From positions 1 through 64,000 of the forward strand of contig JAXGIS010000005.1 in the NCBI GenBank assembly GCA_040770645.1: DNA of 64,000 bases. The letters are read 5' to 3'. The position numbers were made by a program, and so were the translations under genes. Positions within the stretch are counted from its first letter, which is position 1. Every line of letters begins with the position of its first letter. The DNA comes from JAAYZX01 sp040770645. Its GTDB lineage: Bacteria > Actinomycetota > Thermoleophilia > RBG-16-64-13. The notes beneath the pieces were generated by a model. It was not told the origin of the DNA and did no database searches. It saw only the letters and a list, made by a program, of their open reading frames with translations. Below, piece by piece: positions 9,779 through 18,443 of this stretch.

Positions 9779-9970
9779 CTAGACGGCTTTCTGCACCTTA
9801 TTGGCTTTGAGGCACTTCGCGCAGACGTAAGCGCGCACAGGACGCCCCTTGAGCAGGATGCGTACCTTCTGCACGTTCACGTTCCAGCGCCTTGGAGTGG
9901 CGCGCATGGAGTGGCTGCGGTTGTTGCCAAAACTCGGTGTCTTCCCGCACACCGCACAGATTCTGGACAT
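9779..9970 (-). CDS. rpmB: 50S ribosomal protein L28 (bL28)
   Basis: Large-subunit ribosomal protein of 63 residues, intact. Starts MSRICAVCGK and has GNNRSHSM and RAYVCAKCLK; the two CxxC pairs mark the zinc-binding (C+) form. It is the only minus-strand gene in the first 57 kb and is separated by hairpins from the riboflavin operon and by about 190 bases from the divergent asp23-like gene. Confidence 0.96.
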   Translation of the reverse strand: MSRICAVCGKTPSFGNNRSHSMRATPRRWNVNVQKVRILLKGRPVRAYVCAKCLKANKVQKAV

Positions 9971-10018
9971 CTTCTATTCACATCCCTTCACAGAGGAACC
10001 AGGCTCCTAGAGCGTACA

Positions 10019-10047
10019 AGTATGCCGTACCGACGTTCCCGCCGCAA
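10019..10047 (-). promoter_or_regulatory. Candidate promoter for rpmB
   Basis: Read on the minus strand: TTGCGG, a 17-base spacer, then CATACT, about 50 bases upstream of the rpmB ATG. Three to four matches in each hexamer and ideal spacing; nothing else supports it. Confidence 0.3.
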
Positions 10048-10163
10048 GAGACATGGGAAGGGTGGTGTACAATAGCGCGCACGTGCCTGTGCGTGGAGCG
10101 CAGTACCGATCACCAAGCTCTTTGCAGGTTGGTCGAAGGACCCGGAAGAGGAGAGAGACGACC

Positions 10164-10553
10164 GTGCCGAAATCATCGGGCTTTCGTCCTGAGTCCCCGC
10201 CCAACGACGGCCGGCAGACCGGCCAAGTCGTCATTACCGAGCGGGCTATTGCCGACGTGGTGGGTCTCACGGTTCTCGAATGCTATGGAGTGGTGGGGAT
10301 GGCCTCTCCAGGTCTATATCGTGGAGTGGCGCGACTCCTCACCCGCGACAAACTGCATCAGGGCATCCGTGTGGACAGCTCCAAAGACCAGTTGAAGATT
10401 GAGTTGTACCTCATAGTCGAGTACGGTCTGAATGTTGCCGAAGTGGCCGGCAACGTCCGCTCCCAGGTGGCGTACAGCGTTGAGCGGGCTACGCGGCTGC
10501 GTGTGACCGACCTCCAGGTGCACATACAAGGCGTGCGGGTGGGGGATGAGTGA
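10164..10553 (+). CDS. Asp23/Gls24 family envelope stress protein
   Basis: Small soluble protein of about 129 residues with the family core: GQVVITERAIADVVGLTVLE, YGVVGMAS and the end strand LRVTDLQVHIQGVRV. Family members are alkaline-shock or envelope-stress proteins of Gram-positives and often sit directly upstream of the DAK-type kinase gene, as here. GTG 10164 was chosen over the upstream in-frame start because GGAAGAGGAG precedes it. It overlaps fakA by 8 nt, implying translational coupling. Confidence 0.88.
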   Translation: MPKSSGFRPESPPNDGRQTGQVVITERAIADVVGLTVLECYGVVGMASPGLYRGVARLLTRDKLHQGIRVDSSKDQLKIELYLIVEYGLNVAEVAGNVRSQVAYSVERATRLRVTDLQVHIQGVRVGDE

Positions 10554-12228
10554 ATCCATAGTGGTCACGGCTGAGCGAGCCCTAGCCACCGTAGCCGCCG
10601 GCTTCCAGGCCTTGGAGGCTCGGAAACAAGAGGTAAACAACCTGAACGTTTACCCGGTTCCCGACGGCGACACGGGAACCAACCTGGCTTTGACGGTGAA
10701 GAGCGTACTGGACGATCTGCAGACATTACCCGGGGGTATGGGTCCGGCCGATATCTGTGCAGCCATGGAAGAGGCCGCGCTCATGGGCGCCCGCGGGAAC
10801 AGTGGGGTCATCCTCTCGCAGATGGTGCGCGGGGCGATGGAAGAGCTGGGTGAGCATGGGGAGATAAGTCCCGCTTTGCTGCCCGCCGTTCTGCGCCGGG
10901 CCACAGACACGGCGTACCGAGCCGTGCGCAAGCCTGTGGAAGGAACCATGCTCACCGTGTTGCGTGAGATGGCCGAGGCGGCTGAAGCCGCCGCTCCCGG
11001 CCTCACCCTCCACGAACTGCTCGAGCGCGTGATCGAGGCCGGGTGGCAGAGCGTGCAGCGTACCCCACAACTGCTGAAAGTACTTGCCGACGCCGGCGTA
11101 GTCGATGCGGGCGGTTTTGGGTTGGTGGTCATCCTGGAGGGCATGGCAGGAGGGGAAGTGACGCTCGCGCGTGCGCTGACGGCTGAGGATCTGGCAGTGT
11201 TGCCGCCCAGAGACGAGGCAGAGGAGCACGCGGTCAGCCCCTACACCTATTGCACCAGCTTCCTGCTCAAAGGTAGCAATCTCGACTTGGTGGACCTGGA
11301 GACGGCGCTGGGGGGTCTGGGCGACAGCCTGCTCGTGGTGGGAGGGCCCAATCAGCTCAAGGTTCATATCCACACCGATGAGCCGGGGAGCGTGCTGGCC
11401 CTGGCCACGGCCCGCGGTGTCCTTTCCGTCATCGAGATCGACAATATGAAAGAGCAGACGGCCGCACGGAGCGAACGTCTGCGGGCAGCTGCGGAGAAGG
11501 CGGTCGCTACGCAGGGGCCGCTCGACGCCTGTGTGCCCGGGGGTCCGGACGGAGACGCGGGTCCGGTTCGTACGCAGGTGGTTGCCGTGGTGGCAGGGGA
11601 GGGTAACCAACGCTTGTTTGCCAACCTGGGTGTTTCCTCTTTCGTGGAGGGCGGGCAGACCATGAACCCCTCCGCCGAACAACTGATGCAGGCGGTCCGG
11701 CAGACCACTGCTCCTGATATCGTCATCCTTCCCAACAACAAGAACATCATCTTGGCCGCGGAGCAGATCGTGGGACGGGTGGAGGGTAAACACGTACAGG
11801 TGGTGCCCACCAAGTCCATGCTTGCCGGCATGTCTGCCATGGTGGTGTTCGATCCGTGCAGGGGCGGAGGGGAGAACATCGAGGAGATGCTGGCGGTACT
11901 GCAGACGGTCTCCACGGGTGAGATCACGCGGGCGGTGCGCGACTCGCGCATCGACGGCTTGGATATCCGCCAAGGGCATTTCATCGGCTTGGTCGACGGC
12001 AAGGTCCTGGCCACCGGGCCCACCCTTACGGGAGTGGCGGAAGAGGTGGCATTGCTGCTCGTCCGAGAGGACAGTGAGGTCCTGACCATCCTGGTGGGTG
12101 ATGGCGACGACAACCGGGAGGCAGGGGAGGCTGCGGCCGCCCTTGCCACCCGGTATTCGGGTAGGTTGCAGGTCGATATCCACGAGGGGGGACAGCCCCT
12201 CTACCCGCTGTTGTTGTCTGTGGAGTGA
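10546..12228 (+). CDS. fakA: DAK2-domain fatty acid kinase catalytic protein (FakA-like)
   Basis: FakA phosphorylates fatty acids bound to a FakB (DegV) partner, allowing exogenous fatty acids to enter lipid synthesis. The N-terminal DhaL-type nucleotide domain (residues about 10-200) carries NVYPVPDGDTGTN with the metal-binding Asp residues and GARGNSGVILSQ. The middle and C-terminal parts (from about residue 240) carry the FakA-specific segments HIHTDEPG and ILPNNKNI. 560 residues, intact. The DegV gene follows 30 bases downstream, completing the pair. Confidence 0.93.
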   Translation: MSESIVVTAERALATVAAGFQALEARKQEVNNLNVYPVPDGDTGTNLALTVKSVLDDLQTLPGGMGPADICAAMEEAALMGARGNSGVILSQMVRGAMEELGEHGEISPALLPAVLRRATDTAYRAVRKPVEGTMLTVLREMAEAAEAAAPGLTLHELLERVIEAGWQSVQRTPQLLKVLADAGVVDAGGFGLVVILEGMAGGEVTLARALTAEDLAVLPPRDEAEEHAVSPYTYCTSFLLKGSNLDLVDLETALGGLGDSLLVVGGPNQLKVHIHTDEPGSVLALATARGVLSVIEIDNMKEQTAARSERLRAAAEKAVATQGPLDACVPGGPDGDAGPVRTQVVAVVAGEGNQRLFANLGVSSFVEGGQTMNPSAEQLMQAVRQTTAPDIVILPNNKNIILAAEQIVGRVEGKHVQVVPTKSMLAGMSAMVVFDPCRGGGENIEEMLAVLQTVSTGEITRAVRDSRIDGLDIRQGHFIGLVDGKVLATGPTLTGVAEEVALLLVREDSEVLTILVGDGDDNREAGEAAAALATRYSGRLQVDIHEGGQPLYPLLLSVE

Positions 12229-12257
12229 TAGCGCTTAGCTGAAGAGGGGGGGAACCG

Positions 12258-13127
12258 ATGACCGAGCCCACAACACGGCTGACTCGTGCCAACACGTGTA
12301 TTCTCGTGGATTCGACCGCAGACATGCCGGAGAGCTTGGCGGCCGATCCCAACGTCAGGATGATCCCGCTCTTGGTGCGCTTCGGCGATGAGATCTACAA
12401 GGATTGGATCGATATCACGCCGCCGGTCTTCTACTCGAAACTGCGCGCTGCCAAAGAACTGCCCACCACCTCATTGCCTTCCGTCGGCGAGTTCACCGAC
12501 ACTTACCGGCGGCTGAAAGAGACGTGGCCTTATATCTTCAGCATTCATCTGAGCTCCAAAATCAGCGGCACCTTCGACAGTGCTACGGTGGCGGCTGAGG
12601 CCTTCGAGGACGTCACGGTGGTGGACAGCGAGATCTGCTCGCTGGGAGTGTCCCTTCTCGTGGAGCGAATGTTGCTCAAGCTGGAGCAGGGTGTGGATTA
12701 TGCCGCCCTCACGGAGTACGTGGAGTGGTTCAAGCGCACCCGTGGGATGCTGTTTCTCCTCGACACGCTCGAGTACATCGCCAAAGGCGGTCGCATAGGG
12801 CGAGCGGCGAGCTTGGCCGGAAGCCTGCTCAGCATAAAACCAATCCTGACCTTCACTGACGGTCTGGTGACGCCGTTCAAGAAGGCACGGGGCGAGAAGA
12901 AGGCCCTGCAACTCATCGTGGAAACATTCCTGGAGGACACCAAGCCCGGCTCTCCTGTGATCGCTACGATCGGACACGGTGACGACATAGAGAAAGCAGA
13001 GGAGTTGCGTCGCCTGATCGAGGCCACCGACCGTGATGTGGACATGCGCTTCATTGGGTACGTGGGCTCGGTCATAGGTACGTATGGGGGACCGGGCTCG
13101 CGGGTTCTGTACTACATCCAGGAGTGA
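12258..13127 (+). CDS. DegV family fatty-acid-binding protein (FakB-like)
   Basis: Binds a fatty acid and presents its carboxylate to the FakA kinase. Family features: VDSTADMPESL at the N-terminus, KELPTTSLPSVGEF (the TS phosphate/carboxylate loop), HLSSKISGTFDSA, DSEICSLGVSLLV and LEYIAKGGRIGRAA, then SIKPILTFTDG. 289 residues, intact, with AGAGGGGGGAAC ahead of the ATG. Its last bases overlap the recG start. Confidence 0.94.
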   Translation: MTEPTTRLTRANTCILVDSTADMPESLAADPNVRMIPLLVRFGDEIYKDWIDITPPVFYSKLRAAKELPTTSLPSVGEFTDTYRRLKETWPYIFSIHLSSKISGTFDSATVAAEAFEDVTVVDSEICSLGVSLLVERMLLKLEQGVDYAALTEYVEWFKRTRGMLFLLDTLEYIAKGGRIGRAASLAGSLLSIKPILTFTDGLVTPFKKARGEKKALQLIVETFLEDTKPGSPVIATIGHGDDIEKAEELRRLIEATDRDVDMRFIGYVGSVIGTYGGPGSRVLYYIQE

Positions 13128-15294
13128 TCATGGAGAGAGGGGGCCTCTACTTCCCCCTCGGGAACGCCACACCCACAGGTGACCGTGGACCCACTGGGCC
13201 ACCCACCTCCAAAAGGGCGATATCACCGCAGCGTCTCGACGTACCCCTCACCGTTCTGCCCGGGGTAGGCCGGGTCCTCGCAGGCCGTTTCGCCGCTCTT
13301 GGTATTCACTGCCTTCGCGATCTTCTCCTTTACCTGCCTTTCCGTCACGAACCTCCTTCCCGCTTGTGCAGCGTGTCGGCTCTGAGGGTGGGAGAAGCGG
13401 CCACCATTAGGGTGCGTGTGCGCTCCTGCTCCGTACGGCCTTCCCGCCGGCGGAACCTGCGCATTTTGGAAGCGCTCCTGGGCGATGATAGCGGCACGGT
13501 TCTTGCCGTCTGGTACAACCAGGCTTATCTGGAAGACGTGTTTGCGGCGCGGCCGGAGCTTCTTGTTCGCGGCGTGATCACCCATCGCGCGGGCCCACCT
13601 CGCTTCATTGTCCAGTCTCATGAAGTCCTGTCCGGGGGAGAGGAGGGCTTACATACGCTGGGATTAGTGCCGGTGTATCCGGCCACGGGAGAGGTGAGCG
13701 TGCGACTCATCCGCAGCACTGTGGCCAAAGCTCGTGAGTTCACGGTGCATCTGGTGGATCCCCTCCCCGCCCGCTTGGTGGCCAAGCGGCGCTACCCCAG
13801 CCGTTGCGAGGCCGTGATGGCCAGCCATTTCCCGCGCAACGAGTCGGACGCGCTGGCGGCCAGACGCCGACTGGCCTTTGAAGAGCTGCTCTTGCTACAG
13901 CTAGCCCTCCTGCAGCGGCGTGCGCGGCAGAAGCGATCGCGTGTGCGGCCACTCCCCCCTCCGGGAGACCTGTGCGCCCGCTTTCTTGCCTCCCTGCCGT
14001 TCCAACCCACTCCGGCTCAGCGTCGAGTGATGGCCGAGATCGACAGCGATTTGATGGCCAGCAGGCCCATGCTGCGACTGCTTCAGGGTGATGTGGGGTC
14101 AGGCAAGACGCTTGTGGCGGTCTATGCTTTGCTTCGTGCCGTGGAGGCCGGTGGCCAAGCGGCGCTGATGGCTCCTACCGAGGTGCTGGTGGATCAGCAT
14201 GCGTTGAGGTTGAGCCAGGCATTGAGCCCTCTGGGCCTCGGCGTGGGCACGCTCAAGAGTTCCATGACCGCCGGTGAACGCAGGGCGGTTACGGGGCGTC
14301 TGGCGGCGGGAGAACTGCAGCTTGTGGTGGGAACCCACGCCCTGATTCAGTCGGGGGTGCACTTTGCCGATCTGCGCGCCGCTGTGGTGGATGAGCAGCA
14401 TCGTTTTGGGGTGCGGCAGCGTGATGCACTGGGTGGAGAAGCCAACGGGCGCCCTCACGTGTTGCACATGACGGCCACTCCCATTCCCCGGACGCTGTGC
14501 CTGACGCTGTACGGGGATCTCGATCTGAGCGTTCTTGACGAGCTCCCTCCGGGGCGCACGCCCGTGCGTACCTTCTGGTTCCACCTGTGCGCCAAGCGTC
14601 GGCTTGGAAGTTCGTGCGTGAGCGTGTGGATGAGGGTGAGCAGGCGTGTGTGGTGTGCCCGCTCATTGAAGAGAGCGCTACCGTTGACGAAGCTTCTGCT
14701 ACGGCTGTGTACGCCGAACTCGCCGCCGGTGAACTTAGCGGCTATCGAGTGGGCCTGCTTCACGGGAATCTGCCCTCCGCCCAGAAGCGTGAGGCCATGG
14801 CGGATTTTGCCGCGGGTCGGACCCAAGTGTTGGTCTCCACCACAGTGATTGAAGTGGGGGTGGATGTACCCAATGCCACGGTTATGCTCATATTGGGGGC
14901 ACGTCGCTTCGGTCTGTCTCAGCTTCACCAGTTGCGAGGGCGCGTGGGGCGGGGGAGTCGGAGATCATACTGTCTGTTGTTCACAGACGAAGGGCAGGAG
15001 GATGCGGACGGGCGTTTGGGGTTGTTCGCTTCCACCAGTGATGGTTTTGAGCTTGCCGAGGCCGATCTACGTGTGCGAGGGGAAGGGCAGATGTTTGGGG
15101 ATCGCCAATCTGGATTCGGGGACCTGCGTGTGGCGAGACTGCTCCATGATCAAGATCTGCTCCAAGACGCCAGACGTGAGGCGCAACACCTGCTCGCCGC
15201 TGATCCTTTGTTGGAACGGACTGCAGGAGGGTTTCTGCGGGAAGAGGTCACGAATCGATTCGGCGGTCTGGAGCACTGGCTGGACCGGGCATGA
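13124..15294 (+). CDS. recG: ATP-dependent DNA helicase RecG, one frameshift
   Basis: Branch-migration helicase that regresses forks. It has an N-terminal wedge/OB domain (residues about 40-170, with LPGVGRVLAGRF and DLLLYLPFRHE), Walker A LQGDVGSGKT near 14085, the DEQHRFG box near 14392 and the TATPIPRT motif. The frame breaks near 14580 after TPVRTFWF and resumes at RQASAWKFVRERV. The second helicase half contains IEVGVDVPNAT and LHQLRGRVGRG. ATG 13124 overlaps the DegV gene by 4 nt. Confidence 0.93.
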
Positions 15295-15360
15295 CGCGGG
15301 CGGCGTCGAGTCCCAGGCGTGCGTGGCTGGCAGTATCGTGGATACCAGTATGAGGGTATT

Positions 15361-15921
15361 GTGGGCTTTCTGAGAATCGTGGGCGGTGAATACGGCGGGC
15401 GCAGGCTGCGTGTGCCTGCCACAACGGCCGTGCGCCCCACGTCCGATCGAGTGCGCGAGGCGATCTTCAATGCCTTGGGCGCCTTCGAGGGGGCGTCGGT
15501 GCTGGATCTGTTTGCCGGGTCGGGCGCCCTGGGCTTGGAGTCCCTGTCGCGAGGGGCGATATGGTGCACATTCGTGGAGGGGGATCGTAAGGTAGTATGG
15601 ACACTGAAGGAAAACATCGCGTCACTCGGCCTGGAGCAGGTAACCGAGGTCATCGTGGCGAAGTACACTGCCGGCCTCAGTGTGGTCGAGAGGAAGGGGC
15701 GGCGGTATGATGTGGTGTTCCTGGATCCGCCGTATCACATGACGGAGCAGGTGCTGGAACGTGTCACGCCACGACTCGAGGCACTGGTGAATCCGGGAGG
15801 ACTCGTGGTTGTGGAGACGAGGAAGAGTGGCGGGCTCGTTCCCGGCTGGGAGTCGGTATTTGCCCGCACCTACGGGGACACAGGCGTACGCATCTCTAGG
15901 AGGGGAGACGAGACCCAGTGA
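15361..15921 (+). CDS. rsmD: 16S rRNA (guanine966-N2)-methyltransferase RsmD
   Basis: Methylates G966 of 16S rRNA in the 30S subunit. Shows the usual opening LRIVGGEYGGRRLRVP, the substrate loop RPTSDRVREAIFN, the SAM-binding motif VLDLFAGSGALGLE and the catalytic motif FLDPPYH. GTG 15361, shortly after GAGGG, fits the family N-terminus better than the earlier in-frame start at 15319. It overlaps coaD by 4 nt (GTGA), the common rsmD-coaD pairing. Confidence 0.93.
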   Translation: MGFLRIVGGEYGGRRLRVPATTAVRPTSDRVREAIFNALGAFEGASVLDLFAGSGALGLESLSRGAIWCTFVEGDRKVVWTLKENIASLGLEQVTEVIVAKYTAGLSVVERKGRRYDVVFLDPPYHMTEQVLERVTPRLEALVNPGGLVVVETRKSGGLVPGWESVFARTYGDTGVRISRRGDETQ

Positions 15922-16409
15922 AGACCGCGCTCTGCCCGGGAACGTATGACCCGGTGACCAACGGGCATCTTGACATTATCTCGCGTGCCGCGGACAAGTT
16001 CGACAAGGTGGTCGTTGCCGTGGTGAAAAACCCACCACGCAAACAACTGTTGTTTTCATTGGAGGAGCGCCTGCAGTTCTTGCGTGAGGCCACCAAAGAC
16101 CTGCCCAACGTGCTGGTGGCCGTTCTCGACGGCTTGGTGGTCGATTGCGCGCGGAAGCACGGTGCTGATGCCCTGGTGAAAGGGCTTCGCGCAGTGATGG
16201 ACTTCGAGTATGAGTTCCAGATGGCTCAACTCAACAAAGTTCTGGCCCCAGAGCTCGAAACCATCTACTTCATGGCTTCGGCAGGAGTTGGGTACGTCAG
16301 TTCAAGCGGCGTCAAAGAGATCGCCATGTTCGGGGGCGGCGTGGACGGATTGGTGCCCGACATGGTGGCCAAACGCTTCGCGGAAATCTACAGGTCCCTG
16401 GAGGCGTAG
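15918..16409 (+). CDS. coaD: Phosphopantetheine adenylyltransferase CoaD
   Basis: Penultimate step of coenzyme A synthesis, making dephospho-CoA from 4'-phosphopantetheine and ATP. Nucleotidyltransferase signature PGTYDPVTNGHLDII (catalytic HxGH equivalent at NGH), KGLRAVMDFEYEFQMA, and the C-terminal YVSSSGVKEIA. 163 residues, intact, GTG start overlapping rsmD. Confidence 0.96.
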   Translation: MKTALCPGTYDPVTNGHLDIISRAADKFDKVVVAVVKNPPRKQLLFSLEERLQFLREATKDLPNVLVAVLDGLVVDCARKHGADALVKGLRAVMDFEYEFQMAQLNKVLAPELETIYFMASAGVGYVSSSGVKEIAMFGGGVDGLVPDMVAKRFAEIYRSLEA

Positions 16410-16410
16410 C

Positions 16411-16869
16411 ATGGATGTCCTGGTCCTGATCGACAAGCTCGATGATCTGGTGCACGGTGCCAGCACCTTCCCCATGACCGACAAGGTCATGATCGACCGA
16501 GAGCAGATCTACGAACTGCTCGACCAGATGCGGGCCACGATCCCGGAGGAGATCAAACAGGCCCGGTGGATCGTCAAAGAGCGCCAAGAGATGCTGCAGG
16601 AGGCGAAGGAGGAGTCTGAGCGCATCATTGCGGAAGCCCGGGAAGAAGGCGCTCGCCTAACCAGTGAGCAGGAAGTCGTCAAGCGGGCTGAACGAGAGGC
16701 TGAGGACATCATCCGTGATGCCGAGGCGCGTGGGCGCGAGATCCGTCTGGGCGCCGAAGACTACGCCGATGAGGTGCTGGCCACGCTCGAGACCAACCTC
16801 GACAAGTTCCTGGCAGCCGTTCAGCGCGGGCGCCAGCGCCTGCAGGGTGGGCGCGAGGACGCCCCTTAA
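16411..16869 (+). CDS. SepIVA-like DivIVA-family coiled-coil septal protein
   Basis: A 152-residue protein: a short N-terminal block (LIDKLDDLVHGAS, then FPMTDKVMIDREQIYELLDQM) followed by a long charged coiled coil from about residue 55 to 125 with many Glu, Arg and Ala. The order, a small domain with PMT, then AIPEE-type and KERQEMLQEAKEE-type helices, and the location right after coaD match mycobacterial SepIVA, a DivIVA-domain division protein near rsmD and coaD. Assignment rests on motif and neighbourhood, not on a search. Function in envelope growth or division is inferred. Confidence 0.75.
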   Translation: MDVLVLIDKLDDLVHGASTFPMTDKVMIDREQIYELLDQMRATIPEEIKQARWIVKERQEMLQEAKEESERIIAEAREEGARLTSEQEVVKRAEREAEDIIRDAEARGREIRLGAEDYADEVLATLETNLDKFLAAVQRGRQRLQGGREDAP

Positions 16870-16899
16870 GCCGACTCCGCGCAACTACTGAGGTTCGCA

Positions 16900-17457
16900 T
16901 TGGCCAGGCGGTCCACCAGCATTGATCTGCGTGAGCTTGCGCTCAGCACGGGTCATCGTGTGGAGCGCGTCCTGGATGTGGATATCGCCCCTATCGTATT
17001 CGGTGGGCTGTCTTATCAAGTGGTGGTGGGCGCACAGGGCGTGCGGGTCACGGTCGATCGCGTGTCCGGGGGATTCCTTGTCCGCCTCTCCTTTGACGCC
17101 TCGGTATACGGTCCGTGCTTCCGTTGCCTGAACGAGGCCAGTCTCGCTGTGCAGGCCAAGCAGGAGGAGTTCGTACCTCTTCATCCAGAGGAGTGGGGTC
17201 CGGGTGACGTGTCGCCCTTTGTGGACGATCTAGTGGTTGACGTGGAAGCGCTGGCGCGGGAGGCTTTGATCCTCGCGCTGCCGGGGAAGATCTTGTGCTC
17301 GGACGGGTGCCCCGGGGTGTGTCCTTCCTGTGGGCGCGAGGCGCACGAGGGTCCCTGCGAGGGTGTCGCCGACGAAACTGATCCGCGGTGGGCTTGTCTC
17401 CGTAACCTCGATTTGCCCTCTGAAGACACGTCCTCCTTGAAAACGGACGGTGAATGA
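16900..17457 (+). CDS. DUF177 (YceD family) protein
   Basis: 185-residue protein of the YceD/DUF177 family, which almost always precedes rpmF, as it does here; plant and bacterial members have been linked to 23S rRNA accumulation. It has one mid-protein CFRC pair and a C-terminal Cys cluster (CSDGCPGVCPSCG, then another Cys), suggesting a metal site in this version. The TTG start at 16900 is six bases after GAGG. The neighbourhood suggests coupling of ribosome assembly with the CoA/fatty-acid genes. Confidence 0.88.
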   Translation: MARRSTSIDLRELALSTGHRVERVLDVDIAPIVFGGLSYQVVVGAQGVRVTVDRVSGGFLVRLSFDASVYGPCFRCLNEASLAVQAKQEEFVPLHPEEWGPGDVSPFVDDLVVDVEALAREALILALPGKILCSDGCPGVCPSCGREAHEGPCEGVADETDPRWACLRNLDLPSEDTSSLKTDGE

Positions 17458-17499
17458 GATATTAATCCTGGGCTTGCTACTACTAAGGAATGGTGAAAG

Positions 17500-17679
17500 T
17501 TGGCTGTACCCAAACACAAGACATCACGGTCACGGCGGAACAAGCGTCGCGCCAACCACGGTGTGACCGCGCCCCACATCGTAGAGTGCCCGCAGTGCCA
17601 CAGTCCCAAGCTGCCCCACACCGTCTGCCTCAACTGCGGTACGTACCGCGGTCGGCAGATCATTGAGATCGAGGAATAG
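17500..17679 (+). CDS. rpmF: 50S ribosomal protein L32 (bL32)
   Basis: 59-residue ribosomal protein starting at TTG 17500: MAVPKHKTSRSRRNKRRANH, then the zinc motif CPQCHSPKLPHTVCLNCG and the end RQIIEIEE before the TAG at 17679. Both Cys pairs are kept, so this is the zinc-binding form, like L28 in this window. It follows DUF177 by 42 bases. Confidence 0.95.
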   Translation: MAVPKHKTSRSRRNKRRANHGVTAPHIVECPQCHSPKLPHTVCLNCGTYRGRQIIEIEE

Positions 17680-17707
17680 CAGCCTCGGGAGGGGTGCCGG
17701 TTGCTCC

Positions 17708-17995
17708 ATGGGAGAGATCACCACATTTCGCTGTACAGACTGCGGATACGAGTCGGCGGCGATACGGTGGGGTGTCAGCGTCACTGATCCTCGACGCCGG
17801 TTCCTGCCCGCCCAGTGCCTGAGTTGTAAAGAGTACGTGGAGGTGGACCTGACCGGGGCCGATCTCCTCGTGGATGACTTCTTCTGTCCCACCTGCGGTG
17901 CACAGGTGTTCTTCGTGGAGAGGGCGGATGCGTACGCGTGCCCCAAGTGCGGTGGAACACACGTCGGTCCCCACCAAGGCCCCGCGTACTGGTAG
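17708..17995 (+). CDS. Small protein with four CxxC pairs (double zinc ribbon), unknown function
   Basis: I do not recognise this 95-residue protein. It begins MGEITTFRCTDCGYE and carries four Cys pairs (CTDC, CLSC, CPTC, CPKC), enough for two zinc ribbons, with a hydrophobic DLLVDDFFCPTCG segment between. No membrane segment or signal peptide is seen. It lies 28 bases after rpmF and 34 bases before another small unknown gene, so these may be co-transcribed. A nucleic-acid or protein contact role is a guess from the ribbon fold. Confidence 0.65.
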   Translation: MGEITTFRCTDCGYESAAIRWGVSVTDPRRRFLPAQCLSCKEYVEVDLTGADLLVDDFFCPTCGAQVFFVERADAYACPKCGGTHVGPHQGPAYW

Positions 17996-18029
17996 TACCT
18001 CATCCCCCGCTCACTGGAGGAAAAGTGCC

Positions 18030-18278
18030 ATGCAACTGATCGTCCAAGAGGGAAGGGCCATTGTCAGCCTCACGGTCCCCATTCGCGCGCACGACGAGGT
18101 GTTGCGTACCACCAGTTTCAGTGAGCTTACGGAAGAGGTGAAGGTCTTCTACCGTGATTTCGAGATCGTGCGAGTGGAGTTGCGCGGTGGAGATATTGAG
18201 GTGCTGCCACCGGCCATTGGAGGCATCTATTGGCTGGAGAAGGGGAGACGCTACCAGCTGAAGGTGGCAGTCGAGTAG
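18030..18278 (+). CDS. Conserved-looking 82-residue protein, unknown function
   Basis: I do not recognise a family. The protein is 82 residues, soluble in appearance, rich in beta-type alternation (RAIVSLTVPIRAHDEVL, FEIVRVELRGGDIEVLPP), and ends YQLKVAVE. ATG 18030 follows a good GGAGG at a normal distance and the frame is clean, so it is probably a real gene. It forms a possible pair with the zinc-ribbon gene just upstream. Confidence 0.55.
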   Translation: MQLIVQEGRAIVSLTVPIRAHDEVLRTTSFSELTEEVKVFYRDFEIVRVELRGGDIEVLPPAIGGIYWLEKGRRYQLKVAVE

Positions 18279-18371
18279 TTTGGGAGAAGCGCACCGCCAC
18301 GCTCATTACGGTGCCCACAGGGACATTCATTTCGGGAGCCGCTTCGGCTAGAATACGATGCCTATGGCTGT

Positions 18372-18400
18372 CCTTGATACAACCACCCTTGACACAACCA
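18372..18400. repeat. Imperfect tandem repeat of 14 bases ahead of the EF-G-like gene
   Basis: CCTTGATACAACCA and CCTTGACACAACCA, one mismatch, spaced at a 15-base period, within the 165-base gap before the EF-G-like gene. The second unit contains TTGACA. Could be a small operator pair or chance. Confidence 0.4.
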
Positions 18401-18443
18401 TTCATGTCGGCCTGCGGCTGACTGCGGAGACGAGGAGGAGCGC

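Noticed and set aside
7258..12183. Long minus-strand open frames opposite ribE-ribBA (482 codons) and fakA (485 codons)
   Set aside because: They lie antisense to well-identified intact genes, contain no recognisable family and are rich in His, Gln and Arg, as expected of shadow frames in high-G+C coding DNA.
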